Shown: positions 1-8,575, numbered from the stretch's first letter. The stretch: DNA of 64,000 nucleotides from Pseudorhodobacter wandonensis (GCF_001202035.1 NZ_LGHT01000044.1:310001-374000); one strand, 5' to 3'. Numbers and translations: made by a program. Notes: generated by a model from the letters alone, not told the origin.

Positions 1-146
1 TAGGGATCGGGGCGTTGGGCGCTGTTTGGCGGGCTGCGCCACGGCATTTGCCGCGCGTTGGCATCGTACCAATGCAGCAGGGCTGCGGCCTCTTGTTGCA
101 TTTTGACTGCCTTTTTATGGTGTTTATTGCTGGTACGCGGGGCCAT
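1..146 (-). CDS. mutY: A/G-specific adenine glycosylase MutY, N-terminal part
   Basis: MutY removes adenine mispaired with guanine or 8-oxoguanine in base excision repair. Only the first 48 codons lie in the window, reading leftwards from an ATG at 146. After a basic, lysine-rich start they contain a stretch reading LLHWYDANARQMPWR and later RPDP, which is the conserved beginning of the MutY helix-hairpin-helix domain. The catalytic residues and the iron-sulfur cluster are beyond the window edge. The gene is divergent from the DUF721 gene that starts at 183, so the 36 bases between them must hold both start regions. In Rhodobacterales mutY is commonly next to a DUF721 gene and a DsbA-like gene, as seen here. 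Confidence 0.85.
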   Translation of the reverse strand, partial: MAPRTSNKHHKKAVKMQQEAAALLHWYDANARQMPWRSPPNSAQRPDP

Positions 147-182
147 CTGCGCTAAGATAAGGGCAAGCGAGGAAATGACCAG

Positions 183-725
183 ATGCAGCAGCCCAGTGGC
201 GGCAAATTTCAAGGCAGGGACCGCAGGTCGCGGGGGTTTCAGGCGGCCTCGGGGCTGTTGAAAGAGCGTATTCGTGCGGCAGGCGAGGCGCGGGGATTCG
301 CGGTGACGCGGCTGCTGACAGCCTGGGCCGAGATTGTGGGCGAGGATCTGGCGGCGGTGACGCGGCCGGTCAAGGTGGGCTATGCCAAAGGCGGGATGGG
401 GGCGACGCTGACGCTGCTGACCACCTCGGCCAACGGGCCGATGTTGCAGATGCAGCTGCCGGCGATCAAGGAAAAGGTGAACGCCTGTTACGGCTATGCC
501 GCGATTTCGCGGATCATGGTGACGCAAACCGCACCGAGCGGCTTTGCCGAGGGGCAAGCCGAATTTGGCCATGCACCCAAGAAAGCAGCGCCGCCGGACC
601 CCGCGATCAAGGCCGAAGCGCATCGGTCGGCAGAGGGTGTTCACGACAATGCGTTGAGAGAGGCACTTGAAAGTTTGACGGAAAACTTCTTATCTCGGGC
701 GAAATCAAAGAAAGGCAGACAATGA
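183..725 (+). CDS. DUF721 (DciA-like) protein
   Basis: This 180-residue protein belongs to the DUF721 family. Distant members (DciA) recruit the replicative helicase DnaB; whether this alphaproteobacterial branch does the same is not established. Residues about 20-115 form the family domain, with the typical LLTAWAEIVGEDLAAVTRPVKV stretch shortened here to its core (AWAEIVG near residue 48) followed by a beta-rich part. The C-terminal 60 residues are proline, alanine and charge rich and probably disordered. A GAGGAA ribosome-binding site at 169-174 supports the start at 183. The stop overlaps the ATG of the next gene by four bases (ATGA), which indicates translational coupling to the DsbA-like protein. 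Confidence 0.8.
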   Translation: MQQPSGGKFQGRDRRSRGFQAASGLLKERIRAAGEARGFAVTRLLTAWAEIVGEDLAAVTRPVKVGYAKGGMGATLTLLTTSANGPMLQMQLPAIKEKVNACYGYAAISRIMVTQTAPSGFAEGQAEFGHAPKKAAPPDPAIKAEAHRSAEGVHDNALREALESLTENFLSRAKSKKGRQ

Positions 726-1342
726 ACCGTAGAGAATTTTCCATCGCCCTTGCCGCCGGAATGGCTGTTGCTGCGGTCCCTGTTTGGGCCCAAGATGCTG
801 CGGCGCCCGTACTGCCTGAAGTGCCGGATATGGTGCTGGGCAACCCCGAGTCAAAGGTCGTGCTGACGGAATATGCCTCTTATACCTGCCCGCATTGCGC
901 GAATTTCCATTCCGAAGTGTTCAAGGATTTGAAGCGCGATTATATTGACACCGGCAAGATCAAGTTCGTTTATCGCGAGGTGTTCTTTGATCGTTATGGG
1001 CTTTGGGCGGCGATGATTGCGCGTTGCGGCGGCGATCTGCGCTATTTCGGGATCCAGGATATGATCTATTCCACGCAAAAGGAATGGGCCGCATCGCAAG
1101 ACCCGGCCGCGATTATCGAAAACCTGCGCCGCCTGGGCCGGACCGCAGGTTTGGAAGATGCGGCGATGGACGTGTGCCTGAACGATGCAGCGATGGCGCA
1201 GGCGATGGTGGAAAAATTCCAGAAAGACACCGAGGCCGATGGCATCAATTCGACTCCGTCCTTCATTCTGAACGGGGTGAAGCACAGCAATATGAACTAT
1301 GCCGATCTGAAGGCGTTGCTTGACGCTGAATTGGCAAAGTAA
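722..1342 (+). CDS. DsbA-family thiol:disulfide oxidoreductase
   Basis: A periplasmic thioredoxin-fold oxidoreductase of 206 residues. Residues 1-23 form a signal peptide with an N-terminal NRREF motif, a hydrophobic core and a likely cleavage after VWA. The active-site motif is C56-P-H-C59, the classical DsbA dithiol. The cis-proline loop is seen as NSTPSFILNG near residue 178. The first 35 mature residues are alanine and proline rich. It overlaps the upstream DUF721 gene by four bases. In many relatives this gene is followed by smc; here a CoA-transferase gene follows three bases after the stop. The partner (a DsbB or DsbD type protein) is not in the window. Confidence 0.88.
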   Translation: MNRREFSIALAAGMAVAAVPVWAQDAAAPVLPEVPDMVLGNPESKVVLTEYASYTCPHCANFHSEVFKDLKRDYIDTGKIKFVYREVFFDRYGLWAAMIARCGGDLRYFGIQDMIYSTQKEWAASQDPAAIIENLRRLGRTAGLEDAAMDVCLNDAAMAQAMVEKFQKDTEADGINSTPSFILNGVKHSNMNYADLKALLDAELAK

Positions 1343-1345
1343 ACT

Positions 1346-2479
1346 ATGGATGCCCCGCTCAAAGGTCTGAAGGTCATCGAACTGGCGCGGATTCTGGCTG
1401 GCCCATGGGCGGGCCAGACGCTGGCCGATTTGGGCGCGGATGTCATAAAGGTAGAGGCCCCGGAAGGCGATGATACGCGCCGCTGGGGCCCGCCCTTTGT
1501 GGATCATGAGGGCGAACGTTCGGCCGCCTATTTCCACGCGACCAACCGTGGCAAAAAATCGGTGACGGTTGATTTTCGTACACCTGCAGGCCAGGACACC
1601 GTGCGCCGCCTGATTGCCGACGCCGATGTAGTGATTGAAAATTTCAAGGTCGGCGGTCTTGCGAAATACGGGCTCGATTACGCCAGTCTTGCCGATGTGA
1701 ACCCGCGGCTGATTTATTGCTCGATCACAGGGTTCGGCCAAACCGGCCCTTATGCACATCGCGCGGGTTATGATTTCATCATCCAGGGCATGTCTGGCCT
1801 GATGTCCGTCACTGGCGAGCCTGATGGCCAGCCGCAAAAGGTTGGCGTTGCGGTTACCGATGTTTTCACCGGCATCTATGCAGCGACCGCGATTCTGGCG
1901 GCAGTGCATCAACGGGCAACTTCGGGCGCGGGCCAGCATATCGATATGGCTTTGCTGGATGTCGCCACCTCGATCATGGCGAACCAGGCGATGAACTACC
2001 TGACCACCGGCACGGCACCGCAAAAAATGGGCAATGCCCACCCCAATCTTGCCCCCTATGCCGTGTTCGATTGCGCCGATGGCTGGATCATCATCGCCAC
2101 CGGCAATGACGGCCAATACCGCCGCCTGTGCGAACTGTTGGGCATGCCCGCCCTTGGCACGGCGCCCGAATTTGCCACCAACGCCGACCGTATCGCCAAC
2201 CGCGTGGCGCTGACCGATGCGCTGACCCGCGCTACCAAACAGCGCAGCAAGGCCGATCTGCTGGCCGCTTGCGAATCCGCAGGCGTTCCCGCAGGCCCGA
2301 TCAATGATCTGGCCGAGGTGTTCGCCGATCCGCAGGTCATCGCGCGCGGCCTGAAAATTGAGCCTGAGGGGCTAACAGGCGTCCGCTCGCCGATGACCTT
2401 TTCAGCCGCCGATCTGGCGCTGGACCGCGCTGCCCCCAAACTCGGTCAACACCAGGACGAGATTCTGGGGAAACTCTGA
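1346..2479 (+). CDS. CaiB/BaiF family CoA-transferase
   Basis: A class III (family III) CoA-transferase of 377 residues. These enzymes move CoA between carboxylic acids through an enzyme-bound acyl anhydride on an aspartate. The N-terminal GLKVIELARILAGP motif (residues 7-20), the LGADVIKVE motif (29-37) and the GYDFIIQG stretch (141-148), which holds the catalytic Asp143, are all present. The length fits the family. The donor and acceptor acids cannot be deduced, because no linked acyl-CoA dehydrogenase or hydratase is nearby; the gene probably shares a transcript with the upstream dsbA-like gene. A 156-base gap separates it from ynjF. Confidence 0.87.
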   Translation: MDAPLKGLKVIELARILAGPWAGQTLADLGADVIKVEAPEGDDTRRWGPPFVDHEGERSAAYFHATNRGKKSVTVDFRTPAGQDTVRRLIADADVVIENFKVGGLAKYGLDYASLADVNPRLIYCSITGFGQTGPYAHRAGYDFIIQGMSGLMSVTGEPDGQPQKVGVAVTDVFTGIYAATAILAAVHQRATSGAGQHIDMALLDVATSIMANQAMNYLTTGTAPQKMGNAHPNLAPYAVFDCADGWIIIATGNDGQYRRLCELLGMPALGTAPEFATNADRIANRVALTDALTRATKQRSKADLLAACESAGVPAGPINDLAEVFADPQVIARGLKIEPEGLTGVRSPMTFSAADLALDRAAPKLGQHQDEILGKL

Positions 2480-2635
2480 TCCTATCATCTATCTCCAAAT
2501 ATCCTCGCCGAAGGCTCCGGCCTTTGAGCACACGCGGCCCTGACAGGATTGTGCGCGATTGTAACACTGTCGGGGGCTGACAAACGGGGCGGCGCTGGGC
2601 TAGGCCATAAAGATACCTGCAAAAGGCAAAGCCCG

Positions 2636-3244
2636 ATGATTGATGCTGCCCTCCTTCCCCCTTTGCGCGCTGTGCTGACAGCGCCTGCACGGGCATTGGT
2701 GGCGCGGGGCATAGTTGCCGATCAGGTTACGCTTGCGGGTTTCGGGATTGGCCTTTTGGCGCTGCCTGCGTTGTGGATGGGGTGGTACGAATTTGCGCTT
2801 GCCCTTATTCTGGTCAACCGTTTGGCGGATGGTCTGGATGGCATCATGGCGCGGCAGGTGGGGGCCACCGATCGCGGGGCTTTCCTCGACATCGCGCTAG
2901 ATTTCTTTTTCTATGCCACGGTGCCTTTGGGTTTTGCTTTGGCGGCACCCGAAAACGCCTTGGCCGCGGCGGTGTTGATTTGCGCTTTTGTCGGCACGGG
3001 GTCCAGCTTTCTGGCCTTTGCGGTGATCGCGGCCAAGCGCGGCATGCGGGCCGAGGCCTTTCCTGCCAAAGGTATTTTCTATTTGGGCGGGCTGACCGAA
3101 GGGTTCGAAACCATCGTCGTTTTCACCCTGATGTGTCTGTTTCCTGCGTGGTTTTTGCCGCTTGCGCTGGGCTTTGCTGCGGCTTGCGGCGTGACGGTGG
3201 TTTTGCGCTGGCTGCAAGGTTGGCGTGCTTTTTCGGATCTATGA
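2636..3244 (+). CDS. ynjF: CDP-alcohol phosphatidyltransferase, YnjF-like
   Basis: An integral membrane enzyme of 202 residues with about six hydrophobic segments. It has the CDP-alcohol phosphatidyltransferase signature from Asp68 to Asp89 (D68-G69, A72-R73, G81, D85, D89), which binds Mg2+ and transfers a phosphatidyl group from CDP-diacylglycerol to an alcohol. The spacer between AR and G is seven residues rather than the eight of PgsA and most members; I recall the same seven in E. coli YnjF. The motifs GTGSSFLAFA and FYLGGLTEG also match my recollection of YnjF. The ATG at 2636 was preferred to an in-frame start at 2549, because the upstream 29 residues look non-coding. The gene heads a ynjF-B-C-D cluster, so a link to the transported substrate is likely but unproven. 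Confidence 0.85.
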   Translation: MIDAALLPPLRAVLTAPARALVARGIVADQVTLAGFGIGLLALPALWMGWYEFALALILVNRLADGLDGIMARQVGATDRGAFLDIALDFFFYATVPLGFALAAPENALAAAVLICAFVGTGSSFLAFAVIAAKRGMRAEAFPAKGIFYLGGLTEGFETIVVFTLMCLFPAWFLPLALGFAAACGVTVVLRWLQGWRAFSDL

Positions 3245-3257
3245 TGGAGGATAGATA

Positions 3258-4442
3258 ATGCGTTCGCTATTGATTGCGGCCCTTGGGCTGGGCCTCGCCA
3301 CACCGGCGCTGGCCGATTGGCAACAAACGCTTGAGGCCGCAAAGGGCCAGACGGTGTATTGGAACGCATGGGGCGGCGACGCGCGCACCAATGCCTTTAT
3401 TGCTTGGGTCGGCACGCAGACCGAGGCGAAATACGGCGTCAAGGTTGAGCAGGTGAAGCTGACCGATACCGCGACCGCAGTGACGCAAGTGATTTCGGAA
3501 AAGGCGGCGGGCAAGGATAGCGGTGGTTCGGTTGATATGATCTGGATCAACGGCCCGAATTTTCTGGCGATGAAGGAACAAGGTTTGCTGCATGGGCCGT
3601 TCGCCGGTGATCTGCCGAATGCGAAATATGTCGATCTGGGGCCGGATGCGGCGGCGGCGGTAGATTTTACCGTACCGGTTGACGGCTACGAATCTGCGTG
3701 GCGTTTGGCGCGGTTTGTGTTCACCTATGACAGCGCGGTGGTCACCGACCTGCCGCGCGATATGGCCGGATTTCTGGATTATGCCCAGACCCATCCGGGG
3801 CGGGTGACGCATCCGGATGTCAGCAATTTTATGGGGGCCACGTTTCTGAAACAGGCTTTGGTGGAATTTGCGCCCGACAAGGCGGCGTTGCAGCAGCCTG
3901 TCACCGACGCGGCGTTTGACGCGGCGACCGCGCCTTTGTGGGCTTGGTATGATGCGATGCGCCCTTTCATGTGGCGCGAGGGCAAGACATTCCCCGAAAA
4001 CGAATCCGTGCAGCAGCAGTTGCTGAACGACGGCGAGGTTGATTTTGGCGTGTCGTTCGACCCTGCTTCGGCAGCGGGTGCGATTGCCGAAGGGTTGTTG
4101 CCCGAAACCGCGCGGGTGTTTGTGCCGCGCGATGGGAGCATCGGGAATATCTCATTCGTGGCAATCCCTTACAATGCGGCCAACCGCGAAGGGGCCGAGG
4201 TTGTGGCAAATTTTTTGCTCGACCCCGCCACACAGGCGCATCAGCAGAATATCGAGGTATTGGGCAGTTTCTCGGTACTTGATCCGGCAAAGCTAAGTGC
4301 CGAGCAAGCGGCGGTGTTTGCCGCGCTGCCATCGTCACCTGCCTTGCCCAGTTTGCAGGATTTGGGGCCGACTGTTTTGGAACCCCATGCAAGCTGGATG
4401 ACCAAATTGGTGGCCGTCTGGGGTGAGCGTTATACGAAATGA
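3258..4442 (+). CDS. ynjB: ABC importer substrate-binding protein, YnjB-like
   Basis: A periplasmic solute-binding protein of 394 residues belonging to the YnjB branch of the iron/thiamine/spermidine-type binding proteins. Residues 1-19 form a signal peptide ending ALA before DWQQ. The mature protein begins with a strand ending YWNAWGGD, the usual first binding loop, and later has SVDMIWINGPNF. Length agrees with E. coli YnjB (about 390). The stop overlaps the permease ATG by four bases (ATGA), and the phosphatidyltransferase gene ends only 13 bases upstream, with a GGAGG sequence before the ATG. The ligand is unknown; thiamine-like compounds have been suggested for relatives but nothing here decides this. 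Confidence 0.87.
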   Translation: MRSLLIAALGLGLATPALADWQQTLEAAKGQTVYWNAWGGDARTNAFIAWVGTQTEAKYGVKVEQVKLTDTATAVTQVISEKAAGKDSGGSVDMIWINGPNFLAMKEQGLLHGPFAGDLPNAKYVDLGPDAAAAVDFTVPVDGYESAWRLARFVFTYDSAVVTDLPRDMAGFLDYAQTHPGRVTHPDVSNFMGATFLKQALVEFAPDKAALQQPVTDAAFDAATAPLWAWYDAMRPFMWREGKTFPENESVQQQLLNDGEVDFGVSFDPASAAGAIAEGLLPETARVFVPRDGSIGNISFVAIPYNAANREGAEVVANFLLDPATQAHQQNIEVLGSFSVLDPAKLSAEQAAVFAALPSSPALPSLQDLGPTVLEPHASWMTKLVAVWGERYTK

Positions 4443-6145
4443 AGGGTGACGGCCGCGCGCTAAGGGCTGTCGTGGCCGTTGTTTTATTGGGCGGTGTGGT
4501 GCTGCCGATTGTGGCGGGTTTTGCGCAAACCGCGCGGGCGGCCTTTGGGGTTTTGCCCGCGATTGGTGCGGTTGAATGGTCATTCGCGCCGTGGATGCAG
4601 TTGATGCATTTGCCGGGCTTTGGCACCAGTTTGCGGCTGAGTTTGGTGACGGGAGTGGGCTCTACCGTGTTGGCGCTGGCGCTGGCGTTCGGGTTTTGTG
4701 CGTTGATGCATGGGCGTGTGCAGCCCGCCGCGATGGGGCGGTTGCTGACGCCGTTTCTGGCGGCACCGCATGCCGCGCTTGCAATCGGGCTTGCGTTTAT
4801 GCTGGCGCCTTCGGGGTGGATTGCGCGGATGGTTTCGCCTGTGCTGACAGGCTGGGTGCGGCCGCCCGATCTGGCGACGGTGAATGACGGTTGGGGCGTG
4901 GCGTTGATCGTCGGCTTGCTGATCAAAGAGGTGCCGTTCTTGCTGCTGGTGATTGGGTCGGCGCTGGGGCAGTTGCCGGTGCGCCAGCATTTGGCGGCGG
5001 GGCGCGCGCTGGGTTACGGGCGCGGGGTTGTTTGGGTCAAGGTGATCATGCCGCAGGTGTATCCGATGATACGTTTGCCGGTTTTCATTGTGCTGGCCTT
5101 TGCTTTGTCGGTGGTGGATATGGCGATTATCCTTGGGCCATCGAACCCGCCGACGTTGGCCGTGGCGATTGTGCGCTGGTTTTCGGCGCCGGATATTGCG
5201 TTGATCTTGCCCGCTTCGGCGGCGGCATTGCTGCAAGCGGGGATCGTGGCGGCGGCGGTCGGGGCGTGGATTATGGCCGAGCGATTGGTTAAACGCTGGG
5301 GCCGCTGGTGGTTGCGGCGCGGCGGGCGCGGGCATCGCGCGGGGCCGGGGCTGTGGGCTGCAAGCGTTGTGGTGGCGGGGTTGATGCTGCTGGGGGGGCT
5401 GGCGCTGATCTCGTTACTGGTGTGGTCGTTTGCGTGGCGCTGGTCGTTTCCGCAGGCTTTGCCGCAAAGCTGGTCGTTGAAGGGCTGGATGAGCCCGGGC
5501 GTCGGTTGGGGGCGGGCGTTGCAGGCAAGTTTGGGTATCGGGGTTGCGACAACCGTTGCCTCTTTGCTGTTGGCGGTGGCCTGGCTTGAGGGTGAGGACC
5601 GTGCGCGTAGAACGCGTGCAGGCTGGGCGCAGGCGTTGATTTACCTGCCGCTTTTGGTGCCGCAGATCGGGTTTTTGTACGGGTTGAACGTGCTGTTCTT
5701 GCGCATCGGCATAAGCGGCGGAATGCTGGCGGTGATCTGGGCGCAGATGCTGTTTGTGTTTCCCTATGTGATGATCGCCTTGTCGGACCCGTGGCGCGCG
5801 ATGGATTGCCAGCATGTGCGGGCAGCGGCGGCATTGGGGGCGGGGCCGTGGCGGCGGCTGTTTTCGGTAAAGCTGCCAATGCTGGTACGGCCGTTGATGG
5901 TTGCGGCGGCGATAGGATTTTCGGTGTCTGTGGCGCAGTATCTGCCAACCTTGTTCATGGGCGCGGGGCGGATAGCGACGCTGACAACCGAGGCGGTGAC
6001 GCTGGCGTCGGGGTCAGACCGGCGTGTGGTTGGCGTTTATGCGGTATTGCAGGCAGGGTTGCCGTTTCTGGCCTATGGCGCGGCGCTGTTGGTGCCGGCC
6101 CTTGTGTACAGAAACCGGCGTGGATTGTTGGGAGCGGCAGAATGA
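4439..6145 (+). CDS. ynjC: ABC importer permease, fused two-domain YnjC-like
   Basis: A 568-residue inner-membrane permease with two binding-protein-dependent transport domains in one chain, so it forms the whole membrane channel by itself. The first domain (about residues 50-290) carries an EAA-type coupling loop with AAGRALGYG; the second (about 310-560) carries RAAAALGAGPWRRLF followed by KLPML. About twelve hydrophobic segments can be counted. E. coli YnjC has the same fused design. The start overlaps the ynjB stop by four bases and the stop overlaps the ynjD start by four bases, so the three proteins are made from one coupled message. The GC-rich sequence creates long open frames on the opposite strand, which are not genes. 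Confidence 0.88.
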   Translation: MKGDGRALRAVVAVVLLGGVVLPIVAGFAQTARAAFGVLPAIGAVEWSFAPWMQLMHLPGFGTSLRLSLVTGVGSTVLALALAFGFCALMHGRVQPAAMGRLLTPFLAAPHAALAIGLAFMLAPSGWIARMVSPVLTGWVRPPDLATVNDGWGVALIVGLLIKEVPFLLLVIGSALGQLPVRQHLAAGRALGYGRGVVWVKVIMPQVYPMIRLPVFIVLAFALSVVDMAIILGPSNPPTLAVAIVRWFSAPDIALILPASAAALLQAGIVAAAVGAWIMAERLVKRWGRWWLRRGGRGHRAGPGLWAASVVVAGLMLLGGLALISLLVWSFAWRWSFPQALPQSWSLKGWMSPGVGWGRALQASLGIGVATTVASLLLAVAWLEGEDRARRTRAGWAQALIYLPLLVPQIGFLYGLNVLFLRIGISGGMLAVIWAQMLFVFPYVMIALSDPWRAMDCQHVRAAAALGAGPWRRLFSVKLPMLVRPLMVAAAIGFSVSVAQYLPTLFMGAGRIATLTTEAVTLASGSDRRVVGVYAVLQAGLPFLAYGAALLVPALVYRNRRGLLGAAE

Positions 6146-6771
6146 GCCTTGAGCTGAAAGATGTATCGGTCGGGCCAAAAGGTGGTAAGCCGTTGTTTGC
6201 GCCCATTTCCTTGCAAGTGGCAGCGGGCGAGGTTGGCACGCTGATGGGGCCTTCGGGTATCGGGAAATCGACGCTGCTGGATGCGATTGGCGGGCATTTG
6301 GCGCATGGGTTTGTTGTGTCGGGTGCGGTGCGGCTGAATGGGCGCGATGTGTTGGCCCAGCCTGCCGAGGCGCGGCGCATCGGGGTTTTGTTTCAGGATG
6401 CGCTGCTGTTTCCGCATTTGTCGGTGGGTGACAATCTGGCCTTTGGGTTGGCGCGGTCGGTCCGTGGTGCGGCGCGGATGCAGGCGGTCGATGAGGCGTT
6501 GGAGCAAGCGGGTTTGGCGGGGTTTGCGGGCCGTGACCCTGCGACCTTGTCGGGCGGGCAGCGGGCGCGGGCGGCGTTGATGCGCGCATTGTTGGCCGAG
6601 CCGGAGGCGCTGTTGCTGGATGAGCCGTTTTCGCGGCTGGATGCCGAATTGCGGGCGGACATCCGCAGCTTTGTGTTTGCGCATTTACGCAGCCGTGGCA
6701 TTCCGGGGCTAATGGTGACGCATGATGCGTCGGATGCCGAGGCGGCGGGTGGCACGGTGGTGCAGCTTTAA
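6142..6771 (+). CDS. ynjD: ABC importer ATP-binding protein, YnjD-like
   Basis: A compact ABC ATPase of 209 residues that powers the YnjB/YnjC importer. The Walker A motif GPSGIGKST is at residues 36-44, the Q-loop at FQDALLF (84-90), the signature LSGGQ at 136-140, and Walker B ALLLDEPFS at 156-164 with the switch histidine in VTHD (about 192-195). It stops soon after the H-loop and has no regulatory C-terminal domain, like E. coli YnjD. The start is placed at the ATG at 6142, inside ATGA with the permease stop; the longer open frame upstream is only permease sequence read out of frame. Confidence 0.88.
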   Translation: MSLELKDVSVGPKGGKPLFAPISLQVAAGEVGTLMGPSGIGKSTLLDAIGGHLAHGFVVSGAVRLNGRDVLAQPAEARRIGVLFQDALLFPHLSVGDNLAFGLARSVRGAARMQAVDEALEQAGLAGFAGRDPATLSGGQRARAALMRALLAEPEALLLDEPFSRLDAELRADIRSFVFAHLRSRGIPGLMVTHDASDAEAAGGTVVQL

Positions 6772-6807
6772 CTTGATTTGCAGAGCGACGCAGCTAGGCT
6801 GGGAACT

Positions 6808-7149
6808 ATGAGTGCAGAGCCGCCAATTCCATTCCACCCGCATATCACCGAGCAGGTTAGCTTTGACCGGCGCGAGCTGGGGGTCATTTTATCGCTGTAT
6901 GGCCGGATGGTCGCCTGTGGAGAATGGCGTGATTACGGGATTTCGGCGCTGCGCGAGTTTGCGGTTTTCTCGGTGTTTCGCCGGACTGCGGAAACGCCTT
7001 TGTACCGGATTGAAAAGCGGCCCAAGCTGCGCAACCGCCAAGGCATGTATTCGGTTGTGGGGATGGACGGGCAGGTGCTGCGGCGCGGGCATGATTTGGC
7101 GATGGTGCTGCGGGTGCTGGAACGCAAGCTGATCCATCCGATTGACTGA
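6808..7149 (+). CDS. DUF2794 domain protein
   Basis: A 113-residue protein of the DUF2794 family, found almost only in alphaproteobacteria and without a known function. The recognisable core runs from FDRRELGVILSLYGRMV through WRDYAI-like sequence to FRRTAETPLYRIEK. It has no signal peptide or membrane segment, so it is probably cytoplasmic. The ATG at 6808 was chosen because the family normally begins a few residues before PFHP; an ATG at 6778 would add ten residues. It lies 36 bases after ynjD and may be read from the same transcript. It ends one base before the convergent moaE stop. Confidence 0.8.
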   Translation: MSAEPPIPFHPHITEQVSFDRRELGVILSLYGRMVACGEWRDYGISALREFAVFSVFRRTAETPLYRIEKRPKLRNRQGMYSVVGMDGQVLRRGHDLAMVLRVLERKLIHPID

Positions 7150-7150
7150 A

Positions 7151-7594
7151 TCACCAGCGTTTTAGCGCGGCCTCATCCACATCGCGGGCAGCGACCCAAC
7201 TGGCGCCGGATTTGGCGATTTCTTTTTTCCAGAACGGCGCGCGGGATTTCAGGTAATCCATCAGATACTCGGCCGCGGCAAAAGCATCGGCGCGGTGGCG
7301 TGATGCGGTGGCGACCATCATGATCGGGTCTTGGGGGGCAAGGCGGCCATAGCGGTGGATGATAAGGCAATCATCAAGCTGCCAGCGTTGCATCGCGGTT
7401 TCGGCAATATCGGTCAGGGCGCGTTCGGTCATACCGGGGTAATGTTCGATTTCCATCACCTGCAGGTCGCCCTGCGCATTGTCGCGGGTGATGCCGGTAA
7501 AGGTGACGATTGCGCCGGCACCTTTTGCGGATGTGGCGAAAGCGTTGGATTCTGCGCCCATATCAAACGGTTCGGATTGTATGGTGATGCGCAT
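7151..7594 (-). CDS. moaE: Molybdopterin synthase catalytic subunit MoaE
   Basis: The large subunit of molybdopterin synthase (147 residues), which inserts two sulfurs into precursor Z with MoaD as sulfur donor to make molybdopterin. The family landmarks are visible: GAIVTFTG (residues 27-34), IEHYPGM, IIHRYGRL, and the region KSRAPFWKKE with the lysines of the active site. It is the last gene of a pgsA-moaD-moaE operon on the minus strand, separated from moaD by four bases. Molybdopterin is needed by the formate dehydrogenase encoded at the other end of this window. Start and stop fit the family. Confidence 0.92.
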   Translation of the reverse strand: MRITIQSEPFDMGAESNAFATSAKGAGAIVTFTGITRDNAQGDLQVMEIEHYPGMTERALTDIAETAMQRWQLDDCLIIHRYGRLAPQDPIMMVATASRHRADAFAAAEYLMDYLKSRAPFWKKEIAKSGASWVAARDVDEAALKRW

Positions 7595-7598
7595 CGGG

Positions 7599-7847
7599 TC
7601 AGCCCCCGGTCATCGGCGGGAAAATCGCGACCTCGCGGATGCCTGCAAGCGGGCTGTCAAACTCGGCCAGTTCCTGATCCAGTGCCACGCGCAGCGACGA
7701 CAGGTCGGCAAAGGCCATGGCGTAGCGGTCTTCGCGGGCGGAAAGTTCGGTGATAAGGTCGGCGACGGTGGCGGCGCTGGTTTCTACCTGTTCACGCGGC
7801 AAACCAATGCGTTCGCGGACCCATGCAAAATAGACAACGTCGATCAT
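7599..7847 (-). CDS. moaD: Molybdopterin synthase sulfur carrier MoaD
   Basis: The small ubiquitin-fold subunit of molybdopterin synthase, 82 residues long. The C-terminus ends in Gly-Gly, the tail that is adenylated and turned into a thiocarboxylate to deliver sulfur to MoaE. The IFPPMTGG end and the YFAWVRERIG beginning are typical. The start overlaps the pgsA stop by four bases, and moaE follows four bases after the stop. This arrangement with pgsA is common in Rhodobacterales. Confidence 0.92.
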   Translation of the reverse strand: MIDVVYFAWVRERIGLPREQVETSAATVADLITELSAREDRYAMAFADLSSLRVALDQELAEFDSPLAGIREVAIFPPMTGG

Positions 7848-8467
7848 GTGTCGTCCTTTAGATAGGGCAGCGCCTTGCGGAAATAATCCCAGCCGGTGAT
7901 GGCGGTTAGCAAAGCGGCGATCCAGATCAGCACCATGCCGGTATGGGTGGCCATTGCAGCAGGCGAGAGAATTGCTTTCAGTTCACCCTCGCCGGCGCGG
8001 GGGGGGCGGCCATCTTCGATAAAGGCGAGGCCGGTGCCGAGGAACAGCACGGCAATTGCGACCATCTGCGCCGTGGTTTTCCATTTGGCAAGTTTGGTGA
8101 CCTTGAGCAGGCTGGCCTTGTCGCCCAGAAATTCGCGCAGGCCGGAAACGAAAACCTCGCGGAACAGGATCACGGCGGCGGGTAGAATCAGCCATGGGTT
8201 CATGCCGGAATAGCCGGTGATGACCATGATTGCGATGACGACCATCGCCTTATCGGCAATCGGGTCAAGCATGGTGCCGAATTTGCTTTCCTGTTTCCAG
8301 AGCCGCGCGAGGTAGCCATCAAAGAAATCGGTGATTGCGGCGGTTATGAACAGCCCGAGCGCAAACCAATCGGCCCAAGGGCGGTGGAAATAGAGAAACA
8401 TGACCGCAACGCCGGGTGCAGCGAGCAGACGCAGGACAGTCAGGGTATTTGGCAACGTCCACTTCAT
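7844..8467 (-). CDS. pgsA: CDP-diacylglycerol--glycerol-3-phosphate 3-phosphatidyltransferase
   Basis: PgsA makes phosphatidylglycerol phosphate, the committed step to phosphatidylglycerol and cardiolipin, in the inner membrane. The 207-residue protein begins MKWTLPNTLTVLRLLAAP, typical for PgsA. It carries the full CDP-alcohol phosphatidyltransferase signature (DGYLAR, eight residues, then G-T-M-L-D and PIAD) with the usual spacing, in contrast to the YnjF-like paralogue at 2636. It is the first visible gene of the pgsA-moaD-moaE operon. The gene often found upstream in relatives, uvrC, is not here; instead a 192-base gap leads to a divergent gene. Confidence 0.92.
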   Translation of the reverse strand: MKWTLPNTLTVLRLLAAPGVAVMFLYFHRPWADWFALGLFITAAITDFFDGYLARLWKQESKFGTMLDPIADKAMVVIAIMVITGYSGMNPWLILPAAVILFREVFVSGLREFLGDKASLLKVTKLAKWKTTAQMVAIAVLFLGTGLAFIEDGRPPRAGEGELKAILSPAAMATHTGMVLIWIAALLTAITGWDYFRKALPYLKDDT

Positions 8468-8575
8468 GCAATGATTGGTAGACTAGGCGGCGCGCGGGGG
8501 GAAGGGGCATTTCGGCGTAAGTGGCCGGATTGCGCGACCTCTGTGCAAAGTGTGGTGTGCTGCAGTTTGGTAGGG

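Noticed and set aside
851-2116. 421-codon open frame on the minus strand opposite the DsbA and CoA-transferase genes
   Set aside because: It crosses two well supported genes and their junction, and the translated sequence shows no recognisable domain.
2480-2635. Possible thiamine (TPP) riboswitch before ynjF
   Set aside because: The conserved CTGAGA and ACCTGA-type elements of the TPP aptamer were not found in the right arrangement.
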